64,000 bases of DNA from contig NZ_JAUTWS010000021.1 of NCBI RefSeq assembly GCF_030657435.1, positions 1-64,000 on the forward strand, in the 5' to 3' direction. Of the stretch, positions 53,064-62,172 are shown one piece after another. Position 1 is the stretch's first letter. Every line of letters begins with the position of its first letter. The stretch comes from Paracraurococcus lichenis (GTDB lineage Bacteria > Pseudomonadota > Alphaproteobacteria > Acetobacterales > Acetobacteraceae). The notes beneath the pieces were generated by a model. It had not been told where the DNA came from. It saw only the letters and a list, made by a program, of their open reading frames with translations, and ran no database searches. The position numbers were made by a program, and so were the translations under genes.

Positions 53064-54692
53064 TCACACCTCCTCCGGCTGCGTCCGCGCCGCCGCGGCG
53101 GGCGGCACTGCGGGAGGGGCGGCCCTGGCCGGCTCCGGCCGCGCCGGCACATGCCGGAACTCGACGCGCGGCGCCTGGTGGCCGGCCGAGGTCTTCTTCG
53201 TCGAGAAGAGGTTCGCGCCGGTCGAGCCGCTGGTGGAGCAGCCATTGCCGAAGCTGAAGCCGCAGGAGGACTTCAGGTCGAAGGTGTTCTCGGCATACTC
53301 GCGGTGGGTGGAGGGGATGACGAAGCGGTCCTCGTAATCCGCCAGCGCCATCACCTTGTACATCTCCTCGACCTGCTCGACCGAGAGGCCGACCTGCTTG
53401 AGGACATCCGCATCCACCCGGTTCTCCACCGTGCGGGCGCGCATGTGCACGCGCATGGCCATCATCCGCTGCAGCGCGAGCACCACAGGTGCCTCCGCGC
53501 CCGCGGTGAGCAGGTTGGCGAGGTAGCGGACGGGGATGCGGAGCGACTTGACGTCCGGCAGGCCCGAGGCCTCGTCCCAGCCGACATGGCCGGCCTCATG
53601 CGCCGCCTGCACCGGGGAGAGCGGCGGCACGTACCAGACCATGGGGAGCGTCCGGTATTCCGGGTGCAGTGGGAAGGCGACGCCCCATTCGATCGCCATC
53701 TTGTAGACGGGCGAGCGGCGGGCCGCTTCCAGCCAGAGCTCCGGCACGCCGTCGCGCCGCGCCTGGGCGATCACTTCGGGGTCGGAGGGATCGAGGAAGA
53801 CGTCGAGCTGCTCGCGGTAGAGCTGCTGCTCGTTCTCGGTGCTCGCCGCCGCCTCGATCCTGTCGGCGTCGTAGAGCATGACGCCGAGGTAGCGGATGCG
53901 GCCGACGCAGGTCTCGGAGCAGATGGTCGGCTCGCCCGCCTCGATGCGCGGGAAGCAGAAGGTGCACTTCTCCGCCTTCCCGGACTGCCAGTTGTAGTAG
54001 ATCTTCTTGTAGGGGCAGGCGGAGACGCACATGCGCCATCCCCGGCACTTGTCCTGGTCGACCAGGACGATCCCGTCCTCCTCCCGCTTGTAGATGGAGC
54101 CCGAGGGGCAGGCTGCGACGCAGGCCGGGTTGAGGCAGTGCTCGCAGAGCCGCGGCAGGTACATCATGAAGGTCTTCTCGAATTCGCCGTAGATGTGGCG
54201 CTGCACGCCTTCGAAATTGGCGTCCTTCGAGCGCTTGGCGAATTCACCGCCCAGGATCTCCTCCCAGTTCGGCCCCCACTCGATCTTCTCCATCCGCTGT
54301 CCCGTGATCAGCGAGACGGGACGGGCGGTCGGCATGGCCTTCGACTCGCCCGCGGTCTGCAGATGGGCATAGTCGAAGGTGAAGGGCTCGTAGTAGTCGT
54401 CGATCTGCGGCATGTCGGGATTGGCGAAGATGTTCGCCAGCACCCGCAGGCGGTTGCCGATGCGCGGCTCAATCCTGCCGTTCCGCTTACGCTTCCAGCC
54501 GCCCTTCCACCTCTCCTGGTTCTCCCAGTCCTTGGGGTAGCCGATGCCGGGCTTGGTCTCGACATTGTTGAACCAGGCGTATTCGACGCCTTCCCGGCTG
54601 GTCCAGACCTGCTTGCAGGTGACCGAGCAGGTGTGGCAACCGATGCACTTGTCGAGGTTCAGGACCATCGCGATCTGGGCGCGGACCTTCAT
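53064..54692 (-). CDS. narH: Respiratory nitrate reductase beta subunit NarH
   Basis: A 542-residue iron-sulfur subunit. Four Cys groups are visible: CIGCHTCSVTCK near the N-terminus; CEHCLNPACVAACPSG; CRGWRMCVSACPYKK, where Trp in the second Cys position marks the 3Fe-4S cluster; and CTFCFPRI with CSETCVGR. Its ATG at 54692 overlaps the narG stop (TGATG). The last 60 residues add a Pro-Ala-rich tail after SSCGFSFGNGCSTSGSTGAN, longer than usual. The protein connects NarI haems to NarG. Confidence 0.96.
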   Translation of the reverse strand: MKVRAQIAMVLNLDKCIGCHTCSVTCKQVWTSREGVEYAWFNNVETKPGIGYPKDWENQERWKGGWKRKRNGRIEPRIGNRLRVLANIFANPDMPQIDDYYEPFTFDYAHLQTAGESKAMPTARPVSLITGQRMEKIEWGPNWEEILGGEFAKRSKDANFEGVQRHIYGEFEKTFMMYLPRLCEHCLNPACVAACPSGSIYKREEDGIVLVDQDKCRGWRMCVSACPYKKIYYNWQSGKAEKCTFCFPRIEAGEPTICSETCVGRIRYLGVMLYDADRIEAAASTENEQQLYREQLDVFLDPSDPEVIAQARRDGVPELWLEAARRSPVYKMAIEWGVAFPLHPEYRTLPMVWYVPPLSPVQAAHEAGHVGWDEASGLPDVKSLRIPVRYLANLLTAGAEAPVVLALQRMMAMRVHMRARTVENRVDADVLKQVGLSVEQVEEMYKVMALADYEDRFVIPSTHREYAENTFDLKSSCGFSFGNGCSTSGSTGANLFSTKKTSAGHQAPRVEFRHVPARPEPARAAPPAVPPAAAARTQPEEV

Positions 54693-57600
54693 CACACATT
54701 CTCCTGCGCCGCAGGGGCGTCCATCCAGTCGACCGTCGCCATTTTGCGCACCACGACGAACTCGTCGCGGTTGGTGCCGATGGTGCCGTGGTAGTTGAAG
54801 CCGTAGGAAAGCTGCGCGTAGCCGCCGATCATGTGCGTCGGCTTCGGCGTGGTGCGGGTGACGCTGTTGTGGATGCCGCCGCGGGTCAGCATGACCTCGC
54901 TGCCCGGCATGTTCACGATCTTCTCCTGGGCGTGGTACATCATGGTCATGCCTTCCGGCACGCGCTGGCTGACCACCGCGCGCGCGGTCAGCGCGCCGTT
55001 CAGGTTGAAGGCCTCGATCCAGTCGTTGTCCTCGATCCCGGCCTTCTTCGCGTCCACCTCGCTCAGCCACACCACCGGGCCGCCGCGGTTCAGCGTCAGC
55101 ATGATGAGGTTGTCGCTGTAGGTGGAGTGGATGCCCCATTTCTGGTGCGGCGTGATGAAGTTGAGCGTGATCTCCGGGTTGCCGTTCGGCTTGGCCCCGA
55201 CCATCGCCATATGCGCCTTCAGGTCCACCGGCGGCTTGTAGACGCAGAGCGCCTCGCCGAAGGCCAGCATCCATTCGTGGTCCTGGTAGAGCTGCTGCCG
55301 GCCCGAGAGCGTCCGCCAGGGGATCAGCTCGTGCACGTTGGTATAGCCGGCGTTGTAGCAGACCTCCTCGGACTCGATGCCGGACCAGGTCGGGCTGCTG
55401 ATGATCTTGCGGGGCTGGGCCTGCACATCCCTGAACCGGATGGCTTCGTGCTCCTTGCCGCGGGCGAGGTGGGTGTGGTCGCGGCCCGTGGCCTTGCCCA
55501 GCGCCTCCCAGGCCTTCACGGCGACATGGCCGTTGGTCTCGGGCGCGAGGGAGAGGATCACCTCGGCGGCGTCGATGTCGCTCTCGATCCGCGGCCGCTT
55601 GCCCTCGGTGCCCGGCACGCTGGTGGTGCCGTTCAGGCCGGCGAGGAACTCCACCTCATGCCCGGTCTTCCAACCGATGCCCTTGCCGCCATTGCCCAGC
55701 TTGTCGAGCAGCGGGCCGAGGGCCGTGAAGCGGGCATAGGTGCGGGGGTAGTCGCGCTCCACGACTGCGACCGCCGGCATGGTCTTACCCGGCACGGGCG
55801 CGCATTCGCCGCGCTTCCAGTCGCGCACCACACCCTGCGCCAGCTCCTGTGCGGTGTCGTGCATCAGCGGGTTCAGCACCACGTCCTGCTCGGTGCCGAG
55901 ATGACCGTGGCAGAGCTCGGAGAATTTCCGGGCGATGCCCTTGAAGATCGCCCAGTCCGTCCGCGCCTCCCAGGCCGGGTCCACCGCCGCGGAGAGCGGG
56001 TGGATGAAGGGATGCATGTCCGAGGTGTTGAGGTCGTGCTTCTCGTACCAGGTGGCGGTCGGCAGCACGATGTCGGAATGCACGCAGGTCGTGCTCATCC
56101 GGAAGTCGAGCGTGACCAGCAGGTCCAGCTTGCCCTCCGGCGCGTCACGCCATACCACCTCACTCGGCTTGGCCTTGCCTTCCTCGCCCAGGTCCTTGCC
56201 CTGCACCCCGTTGGTGGTGCCGAGCAGGTGCTTGAGGAAATACTCGTGCCCCTTGCCGGAGGAGCCCAGCAGGTTGGAGCGCCAGATGAACATGTTGCGC
56301 GGCCAGTTGGCCGGCGCCTCCGGATCCTCGCAGGACATGCGCAGCGCGCCGTCCTTGAGGCCCTGCGCCACGTAGTCCGCCGGCGCTACGCCCGCCGCCT
56401 TCGCCGCCGAAGCGAGGCGCAGCGGGTTCTGCTCGAGCTGCGGCGCGGAGGGCAGCCAGCCCATGCGCTCCGCGCGCACGTTGAGGTCGATTAGCGAGCC
56501 GTCGAGCGCCTTCGGCGCGGTCGGCGAGAGCAGCCCCTCCAGGCCCAGCGTCTCGTAGCGGTACTGGCCGGTATGGGCGTAGAAGAAGGAGGTGGAGTTC
56601 ATCTGCCGCGGCGGGCGCGACCAGTCCGTGGCGAAGGCCAGCGGCACCCAGCCGGTCTGCGGCCGCAGTTTCTCCTGCCCGACATAGTGGCTCCAGCCGC
56701 CGCCGGACTGGCCGATGCAGCCGCACATCACCAAGAGGTTGATGATGCCACGGTAGATCATGTCGCCGTGGTACCAGTGGTTCACCGCGGCGCCGAGGAT
56801 GACCATGGACTTGCCATGCGTCTTGTCGGCATTGGCGGCGAACTCGCGCGCCGTGGCGATGATGTCGCCGCGACGGACGCCGCAGACCTTCTCCGCCCAG
56901 GCCGGGGTATAGGGCGCGTCGGCGTCGAAATCGGTACTGCCGTCGCGCGCCACGCCGTAGTTGGCGAGGAACAGGTCGTAGACCGTCGCGGCCAGGCGGG
57001 TGCTGCCATCGGCCAGGGTCACGCGCCGCACCGGCACACTGCGGCCGATCACCTCCTCATGGCTGGTCGGGTTGAAGAATTCCGGCGCGCGGCCGCCGAA
57101 ATACGGGAAGGCGACCTCCGCCTCCTCCTCGCCCAGCAGCGACAGGCGCGGCGTGGTCACCTCCAGCGTGCGGCTGTCGCGGCCCTCGAGGTTCCACTTG
57201 CCCTGCTCGCCCCAGCGGAAGCCGATGGAGCCGGTCGGCGCGTAGAGCCGGCCGGTGGCATCGTCCACCGCGACCGTCTTCCAGTCCGGGTTGTTCGCCT
57301 CGCCGAGGCCGCCCTCGATATCCGCGGCGCGAAGCTGCCGGCCGGCGACCAGGCGGCCGTCCTTCTCCTCCAGCAGCACCAGCATCGGCATGTCGGTGTA
57401 TTTGCGGCAGTAGTCGAGGAAGTAGTCGCCCTTCCCCTGCGCATGCCACTCGGACAGGATCACATGGCCCATGGCCATGGCCAGCGCCGCATCCGTGCCC
57501 TGCTTCGGGTGCAGCCACAGGTCAGCGAACTTTGACGCCTCGGAATAGTCGGGCGTGACGACCACCGTCTTGGCGCCGCGGTAGCGCGCCTCGGTCATGA

Positions 57601-58399
57601 AATGCGCGTCCGGCGTGCGCGTCTGCGGCACGTTGGAGCCCCACATCATCAGGAAGCCGGCATTGTACCAGTCGGCGCTCTCCGGCACGTCCGTCTGCTC
57701 GCCCCAGGTCTGCGGGCTGGACGGAGGCAGGTCGCAGTACCAGTCGTAGAAGGACATGCAGACGCCGCCGATGAGCGAGAGGTAGCGGCTGCCCGCGGCG
57801 TAGCTGACCATGGACATGGCCGGGATCGGGCTGAAGCCGATGATGCGGTCCGGGCCGTGCTTCTTCGCCGTGTGGACGTTGGCGGCGGCGATCAGCTCCT
57901 CCGCCTCCTCCCAGGAGACGCGCACGAAGCCGCCGAGACCGCGCAGCTTCTGGTAGGCGCGGCGCTTCGCCTCATCCGCCTGGATGCTGGCCCAGGCCTG
58001 CACAGGATCGGCATGCTCGGCGCGCGCGGCGCGCCAGAGCGTCAGCAGCCGCTTGCGCATCATCGGGTGCTTCACCCGGTTCGCGCTGTAGAGGTACCAG
58101 GAGTAGCTGGCACCGCGGGCGCAGCCGCGCGGCTCGTGGTTCGGCAGGCCGGGCCGCGTGCGCGGATAATCCGTCTGCTGCGTCTCCCAGGTCACCACGC
58201 CGCCCTTGACGTAGATCTTCCAGGAGCAGGAGCCCGTGCAGTTCACGCCATGCGTGCTGCGCACGATCCGGTCGTGCGACCAGCGGGACCGGTAGGCGTC
58301 CTCCCAGCCGCGCGGCTCGTTGGTGACGCGGCCATGCTCGCCGGAGAAGCCCTCCACATGACGCTTGAAGAAGGAGAGGCGGTCGAGGAAGTGGGACAT
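54692..58399 (-). CDS. narG: Respiratory nitrate reductase alpha subunit NarG
   Basis: A 1235-residue molybdopterin enzyme that reduces nitrate to nitrite on the cytoplasmic side. The FS0 cluster ligands begin with HGVNCTGSCSWKIYV and end with CARGASYSWYLY. The Mo-ligand Asp region is YDWYCDLPPSSPQTWGEQTDVPESADW, then WGSNVPQTRTPDAHF, PDYSEASKFADLWLHPKQGTDAALAMAMGHV, and the late GGAYAQLSYGFNYHG-type segment. There is no Tat signal, as expected of membrane-bound Nar. The start is ATG 58399 with AAGGA upstream, 12 bases after narK. Confidence 0.97.
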   Translation of the reverse strand: MSHFLDRLSFFKRHVEGFSGEHGRVTNEPRGWEDAYRSRWSHDRIVRSTHGVNCTGSCSWKIYVKGGVVTWETQQTDYPRTRPGLPNHEPRGCARGASYSWYLYSANRVKHPMMRKRLLTLWRAARAEHADPVQAWASIQADEAKRRAYQKLRGLGGFVRVSWEEAEELIAAANVHTAKKHGPDRIIGFSPIPAMSMVSYAAGSRYLSLIGGVCMSFYDWYCDLPPSSPQTWGEQTDVPESADWYNAGFLMMWGSNVPQTRTPDAHFMTEARYRGAKTVVVTPDYSEASKFADLWLHPKQGTDAALAMAMGHVILSEWHAQGKGDYFLDYCRKYTDMPMLVLLEEKDGRLVAGRQLRAADIEGGLGEANNPDWKTVAVDDATGRLYAPTGSIGFRWGEQGKWNLEGRDSRTLEVTTPRLSLLGEEEAEVAFPYFGGRAPEFFNPTSHEEVIGRSVPVRRVTLADGSTRLAATVYDLFLANYGVARDGSTDFDADAPYTPAWAEKVCGVRRGDIIATAREFAANADKTHGKSMVILGAAVNHWYHGDMIYRGIINLLVMCGCIGQSGGGWSHYVGQEKLRPQTGWVPLAFATDWSRPPRQMNSTSFFYAHTGQYRYETLGLEGLLSPTAPKALDGSLIDLNVRAERMGWLPSAPQLEQNPLRLASAAKAAGVAPADYVAQGLKDGALRMSCEDPEAPANWPRNMFIWRSNLLGSSGKGHEYFLKHLLGTTNGVQGKDLGEEGKAKPSEVVWRDAPEGKLDLLVTLDFRMSTTCVHSDIVLPTATWYEKHDLNTSDMHPFIHPLSAAVDPAWEARTDWAIFKGIARKFSELCHGHLGTEQDVVLNPLMHDTAQELAQGVVRDWKRGECAPVPGKTMPAVAVVERDYPRTYARFTALGPLLDKLGNGGKGIGWKTGHEVEFLAGLNGTTSVPGTEGKRPRIESDIDAAEVILSLAPETNGHVAVKAWEALGKATGRDHTHLARGKEHEAIRFRDVQAQPRKIISSPTWSGIESEEVCYNAGYTNVHELIPWRTLSGRQQLYQDHEWMLAFGEALCVYKPPVDLKAHMAMVGAKPNGNPEITLNFITPHQKWGIHSTYSDNLIMLTLNRGGPVVWLSEVDAKKAGIEDNDWIEAFNLNGALTARAVVSQRVPEGMTMMYHAQEKIVNMPGSEVMLTRGGIHNSVTRTTPKPTHMIGGYAQLSYGFNYHGTIGTNRDEFVVVRKMATVDWMDAPAAQENV

Positions 58400-58411
58400 C
58401 TCAGTGGTTCC

Positions 58412-61150
58412 TTACTCGGCGGGCTGCACGGCCGCGCGGCCGCGCTCGATCGCGTGCAGCAGGCCGCCGCGGCGGGTGTAGGCCGCCCAGGTCAGGGCGA
58501 TGCAGGTCAGGTAGAAGATGGCGAAGGCCCAGAGCGCGGCCTGCGGCCGGCCGGTCAGCGCGATGGCGCTGCCATAGGCCTTGGGGACGAAGAAGGCGCC
58601 GAAGGCCGCGATGGCGGAGGTGAAGCCGATGATCGCGGCGCCTTCGCGCTCGGCCTGCTGGCGCCGCTCGGCCGCCCCGGCGCCCGGCATCAGCCGCGCC
58701 ATTTCCTTCGTCATGATCGCGGGGATCATCTGGAAGGTGGAGGCATTGCCGATGCCGGTCAGCAGGAACAGCACGAGGAAGCAGCCGAAGAAGCCGAGGA
58801 AGGCGCCGGGCTGGTCCTTGATGCCGAGGAAGTGGACGACGCCCGCGGTCGCCAGCACCATGCCGACGAAGACCCAGAAGGTCACGCGGCCGCCGCCCCA
58901 GCGATCGGCGATCCAGCCGCTCATCGACCGTGCCAGGGCGCCGACGAGCGGGCCGAGGAATGCGAGCGAGAGCGCATCCACGGTCGGGAACTCGGTGCGC
59001 GCCAGCAGGGGGAAGCCGGCGGAGAAGCCGATGAAGGAGCCGAAGGTGCCGGTATAGAGCCAGCACATCACCCAGGTGTGGCGCCGGCGGAAGATCACCG
59101 ACTGCTCGGCGAAGGAGGCGCGCATGCTCGCCAGGTCGTCCATGCGGAACCAGGCGGCGAAGGCGGCGATGGCGATCATCGGCACCCAGATCAGGCCGGC
59201 ATTCTGCAGCCAGAGGGAGGCACCCTGCGCGGTCTGCTGCGGCGCGCCGCCGAGCGAGCCGAAGACGCCCGCGGTGATCGCCAGTGGCACCAGGAACTGC
59301 ACCGCGCTGACGCCGAGATTGCCGAGGCCGGCATTGAGCGCCAGCGCATTGCCCTTCTCGCGCCTGGGGAAGAAGAAGGCGATGTTGGCCATGGAGGAGG
59401 CGAAGTTGCCGCCGCCGAAGCCGCAGAGCAGGGCGAGGGCCAGGAAGATCCAGTAGGGGGTCGCCGGGTCCTGCACCGCCCAGCCGATGCCGAGCGCGGG
59501 GACCAGCAGCGACCAGGTGGACAGCGTGGTCCAGAGCCGGCCGCCGAGGATCGCCGGCATGAAGCTGTAGAAGACGCGCAGCGTGGCGCCCGACAGGCCG
59601 GGCAGCGCCGCCAGCCAGAAGAGCTGGTCCGTGCCGAAGCGGAAGCCCGCGGCCGGCAGCTTGGCCACCACCACCGACCACACCATCCAGACCGCGAAGG
59701 ACAGGAAGAGGCAGGGGATGGACACCCAGAGGTTGCGCCGGGCGACGGCGCGGCCGCGCTCCGCCCAGAAACCCGCATCCTCCGGCCGCCAGTCCTCGAT
59801 CGCCCGCCGGCCGGACAGCGCGCCATGCTGCGCCGGGCCGTGGATCGGCTGCATCTCCGGCAGCTCGGGCAGGGTGCGCAGCACCGGCGCCGCCGCCTCG
59901 CGCTCCATCCGCCGGATGGCGAGGTGCATCCAGGCCAGGCCCGCCAGGGCGACGAGGAAGAGCAGCATGAAGCAGCTCTGCCTGAGGCCCGTCAGGTCGT
60001 TCAGCAGGCCGAAGGCCAGCGGCAGGACGAAGCCGCCGAGGCCGCCAATCAGGCCGACCACGCCGCCCACCGCGCCGACGCGACCGGGGTAGTAGACCGG
60101 GATGTGCTTGTACACCGCGGCCTTGCCGAGGCTCATGAAGAAGCCGAGGACGAAGACCAGGGCGATGAAGGACCAGACGCCGGTCTCGAGGTGGAAGGTC
60201 ATCGGCCCCTTGATGCCCTGCACCACGTAGTCGGTCGGCGGGTAGGACAGCAGGAAGGTGCAGGCCACCGCGACGCCGAAGGTCCAGTACATCACCCGCC
60301 GCGCGCCATAGCGGTCGGACAGCACGCCGCCATAGGCGCGGAAGATGCTGGCCGGCACGGAATAGGCGGCGCCGATCAGGCCGGCGGTGCGGATATCGAA
60401 GCCATAGGCATCGATGATGTAGCGCGGCAGCCAGAGGGCGAGGGCGACGAAGCCGCCGAAGACGAAGAAGTAGTAGAGGCTGAAGCGCCAGACCTGGAGG
60501 TTCCTCAGCGGCTCCATCATGGCGGCGAAGCTCTCGGCCTGCGCGCCGCGGGCGCGCCGCGCCGCGAGGTCCGGGTCGTCCTTAGTCGTCAGGAAGAACA
60601 GCACCGCCGTGACCGCCAGCGCCACCGCCCAGATCTGCGCCAGCGCGTGCCAGCCGAAGGCCAGCATCACGCTCGGCGCCAGGAACTTGGTGACGGCCGA
60701 GCCGACATTGCCGGCGCCGAAGATGCCGAGCGCGGTGCCCTGCCTCTCCTTCGGGTACCACTTGGAGACATAGGCCACGCCGACCGAGAAGGACCCGCCC
60801 GCGATGCCGACGCCGAGCGCGGCCAGCAGGAAGGTCGTGTAGTCGTAGGCGTAGGAGAGCATCCAGGTGGCGGCCGCGGCCGCCAGCATCACCAGCGCGA
60901 AGACCCGCCGGCCGCCGTACTGGTCGGCCCAGATGCCGAGGACGAGGCGGATCAGGCTGCCCGTCAGGATGGGCGTGCCGACCAGCAGGCCGAACTGGAA
61001 ATCCGTCAGGCCCAGGTCGCGTTTCGCCTGGATGCCGAGGATCGAGAAGATCGTCCAGGCCGCGAAGCAGACCGTGAAGGCCGCCGTGCTGGACCACAGG
61101 GCGCGGGTGCGGTCGCCGCCGCTCACCGTATCGCCCGTCATTGAATTCAT
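58412..61150 (-). CDS. narK: Fused nitrate/nitrite transporter NarK1-NarK2
   Basis: A 912-residue protein made of two complete 12-helix NNP-family MFS units. The first (to about residue 430) has LTDFQFGLLVGTPILTGSLIRL, GIFGAGNVGSAVTKFLAP and GVVGLIGGLGGFVLPL; the second (about 470 onward) has GLSGATLRVFYSF, LLCGFGGGNFASSMANIAFFFP and ALNAGLGNLGVSAVQF. NarK1 units resemble proton-linked nitrate symporters and NarK2 units nitrate/nitrite antiporters, as in the Paracoccus fusion. The ATG at 61150 follows GGGAG. It leads the nar operon, with an FNR-type box 58 bases upstream. Confidence 0.94.
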   Translation of the reverse strand: MNSMTGDTVSGGDRTRALWSSTAAFTVCFAAWTIFSILGIQAKRDLGLTDFQFGLLVGTPILTGSLIRLVLGIWADQYGGRRVFALVMLAAAAATWMLSYAYDYTTFLLAALGVGIAGGSFSVGVAYVSKWYPKERQGTALGIFGAGNVGSAVTKFLAPSVMLAFGWHALAQIWAVALAVTAVLFFLTTKDDPDLAARRARGAQAESFAAMMEPLRNLQVWRFSLYYFFVFGGFVALALWLPRYIIDAYGFDIRTAGLIGAAYSVPASIFRAYGGVLSDRYGARRVMYWTFGVAVACTFLLSYPPTDYVVQGIKGPMTFHLETGVWSFIALVFVLGFFMSLGKAAVYKHIPVYYPGRVGAVGGVVGLIGGLGGFVLPLAFGLLNDLTGLRQSCFMLLFLVALAGLAWMHLAIRRMEREAAAPVLRTLPELPEMQPIHGPAQHGALSGRRAIEDWRPEDAGFWAERGRAVARRNLWVSIPCLFLSFAVWMVWSVVVAKLPAAGFRFGTDQLFWLAALPGLSGATLRVFYSFMPAILGGRLWTTLSTWSLLVPALGIGWAVQDPATPYWIFLALALLCGFGGGNFASSMANIAFFFPRREKGNALALNAGLGNLGVSAVQFLVPLAITAGVFGSLGGAPQQTAQGASLWLQNAGLIWVPMIAIAAFAAWFRMDDLASMRASFAEQSVIFRRRHTWVMCWLYTGTFGSFIGFSAGFPLLARTEFPTVDALSLAFLGPLVGALARSMSGWIADRWGGGRVTFWVFVGMVLATAGVVHFLGIKDQPGAFLGFFGCFLVLFLLTGIGNASTFQMIPAIMTKEMARLMPGAGAAERRQQAEREGAAIIGFTSAIAAFGAFFVPKAYGSAIALTGRPQAALWAFAIFYLTCIALTWAAYTRRGGLLHAIERGRAAVQPAE

Positions 61151-61208
61151 CTGCCGCTCCCGCTGCATGGAGGCGGCCGGACGGTGACGGCAATCCCGAT
61201 CCGGTTGC

Positions 61209-61222
61209 TTGATTCACGTCAA
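61209..61222 (-). promoter_or_regulatory. FNR/NNR-type box upstream of narK
   Basis: On the minus strand TTGACGTGAATCAA, one mismatch from TTGAT-N4-ATCAA, is 58 bases before the narK start. An activator centred near -41 would put transcription start about 25 bases before the ATG. It likely brings the nar operon under anaerobic or NO control. Confidence 0.6.
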
Positions 61223-61302
61223 GTTGGCTGGTGGGCCGCAGGATAAATCCGGCATAAGGCGAGCAATAACAAAGCTTGGCTTACGGAAGGTCGCTTCTGG
61301 AC

Positions 61303-61316
61303 TTGATGTGAATCAA
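61303..61316 (+). promoter_or_regulatory. FNR/NNR-type box upstream of the Crp/Fnr regulator gene
   Basis: TTGATGTGAATCAA is a perfect TTGAT-N4-ATCAA palindrome 57 bases before the GTG start at 61374. Together with the box at 61209 it gives the divergent promoter two sites, 80 bases apart, suggesting the regulator controls itself or is under an FNR protein. Confidence 0.6.
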
Positions 61317-61373
61317 CGGATGGGATGATCGATCCGGCCATGGTCGGCGTCACTCCGGGACAAGGACAGTGTC

Positions 61374-62057
61374 GTGATCGACCGGCCCCTGAACACCGAT
61401 CTGCTGCGCCGCAGCCCCTTCTTCGCCGCCGCCGGAGAGGCGTCGATGGCGCGCCTGCTGCGCCCGAGCTTCACCCAGCAACTGCCGCGCGGCACCATCC
61501 TGTTCGACCAGCACGAGGTGCCGAACTTCCTCCACCTCCTGCTCGCCGGCAGCGTCGGCCTGCAGGCCAGGGACGAGGCCGGGGCGGAGACGATCGTCGA
61601 GATCTTCGGCGCGGGCGAGCTCTTCCTGGCGCCCGCGGCCATCCTCGGCCTGCCCTACCTCGCCTCCGGCCTGGCGCTGACCGATGTGCGGGTCCTGATG
61701 ATCCCGGCCGATGTCTTCCGGGAAGGGCTCACGCAGGACCCCGCCCTCAGCCGCGCCGCCGTCGAGCTCCTGGCCCGGCACTGGCGGCTGATGGTGGACC
61801 AGGTGGTGGACCTGAAGCTGCGCTCGGCCGAGCGCCGCGTTGCGCGCTTCCTGGCGCGGCGCATCCCGGAGGAGGCGGGCGCCGGGCCTGCCGAATTGCC
61901 GGAACCGCGGGCCGCCATCGCCGCCCGGCTCGGCATGACACCGGAGACCCTCTCGCGGACGCTCAATGCGCTCGAGGCACGCGGCGCCGTGCGGCTGTCG
62001 GCGAAGCGTGCGGACATCGTCGACCGCGCCCTGCTCGCACACCTGGCGTCCCGGTAG
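61374..62057 (+). CDS. Crp/Fnr-family regulator without iron-sulfur cysteines (NNR/DNR type)
   Basis: A 227-residue regulator. An N-terminal cyclic-nucleotide-binding-like domain (LPRGTILFDQHEVPNFLHLLLAGSVGLQA, VEIFGAGELF) is followed by a dimer helix and a helix-turn-helix with ETLSRTLNALEARGAV; the Glu-x2-Ser-Arg pattern recognises TTGAT half-sites. The chain has no Cys at all, so it cannot carry an Fnr 4Fe-4S cluster and resembles NNR/DNR proteins that sense NO through haem. It starts at GTG 61374 with AAGGA upstream, divergent from narK. It probably regulates the nar operon from the two boxes between them. Confidence 0.88.
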   Translation: MIDRPLNTDLLRRSPFFAAAGEASMARLLRPSFTQQLPRGTILFDQHEVPNFLHLLLAGSVGLQARDEAGAETIVEIFGAGELFLAPAAILGLPYLASGLALTDVRVLMIPADVFREGLTQDPALSRAAVELLARHWRLMVDQVVDLKLRSAERRVARFLARRIPEEAGAGPAELPEPRAAIAARLGMTPETLSRTLNALEARGAVRLSAKRADIVDRALLAHLASR

Positions 62058-62104
62058 CCGCCCTCGAAATCACCTCGAGCGGCAGCCTCTGGACAGCGAA
62101 TTCC

Positions 62105-62128
62105 GGATGGCCATCGGCCGAGCCATCC
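62105..62128. terminator. Hairpin between convergent regulator and hmgA genes
   Basis: GGATGGC (62105-62111) pairs with GCCATCC (62122-62128), loop 10 bases, in the 115-base gap between the Crp/Fnr stop (62057) and the hmgA stop (62173). It could end transcription from both sides. There is no clear T-run. Confidence 0.35.
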
Positions 62129-62172
62129 AGTTCCGCCGCTTCGGGACAGAGGTCGCATCGGAGCGCGCCATC

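Noticed and set aside
57602..61144. A plus-strand open frame of 1,180 codons opposite narG and narK
   Set aside because: Repetitive Ala/Glu/Arg composition expected of antisense GC-rich DNA; the minus strand encodes clear Nar proteins.
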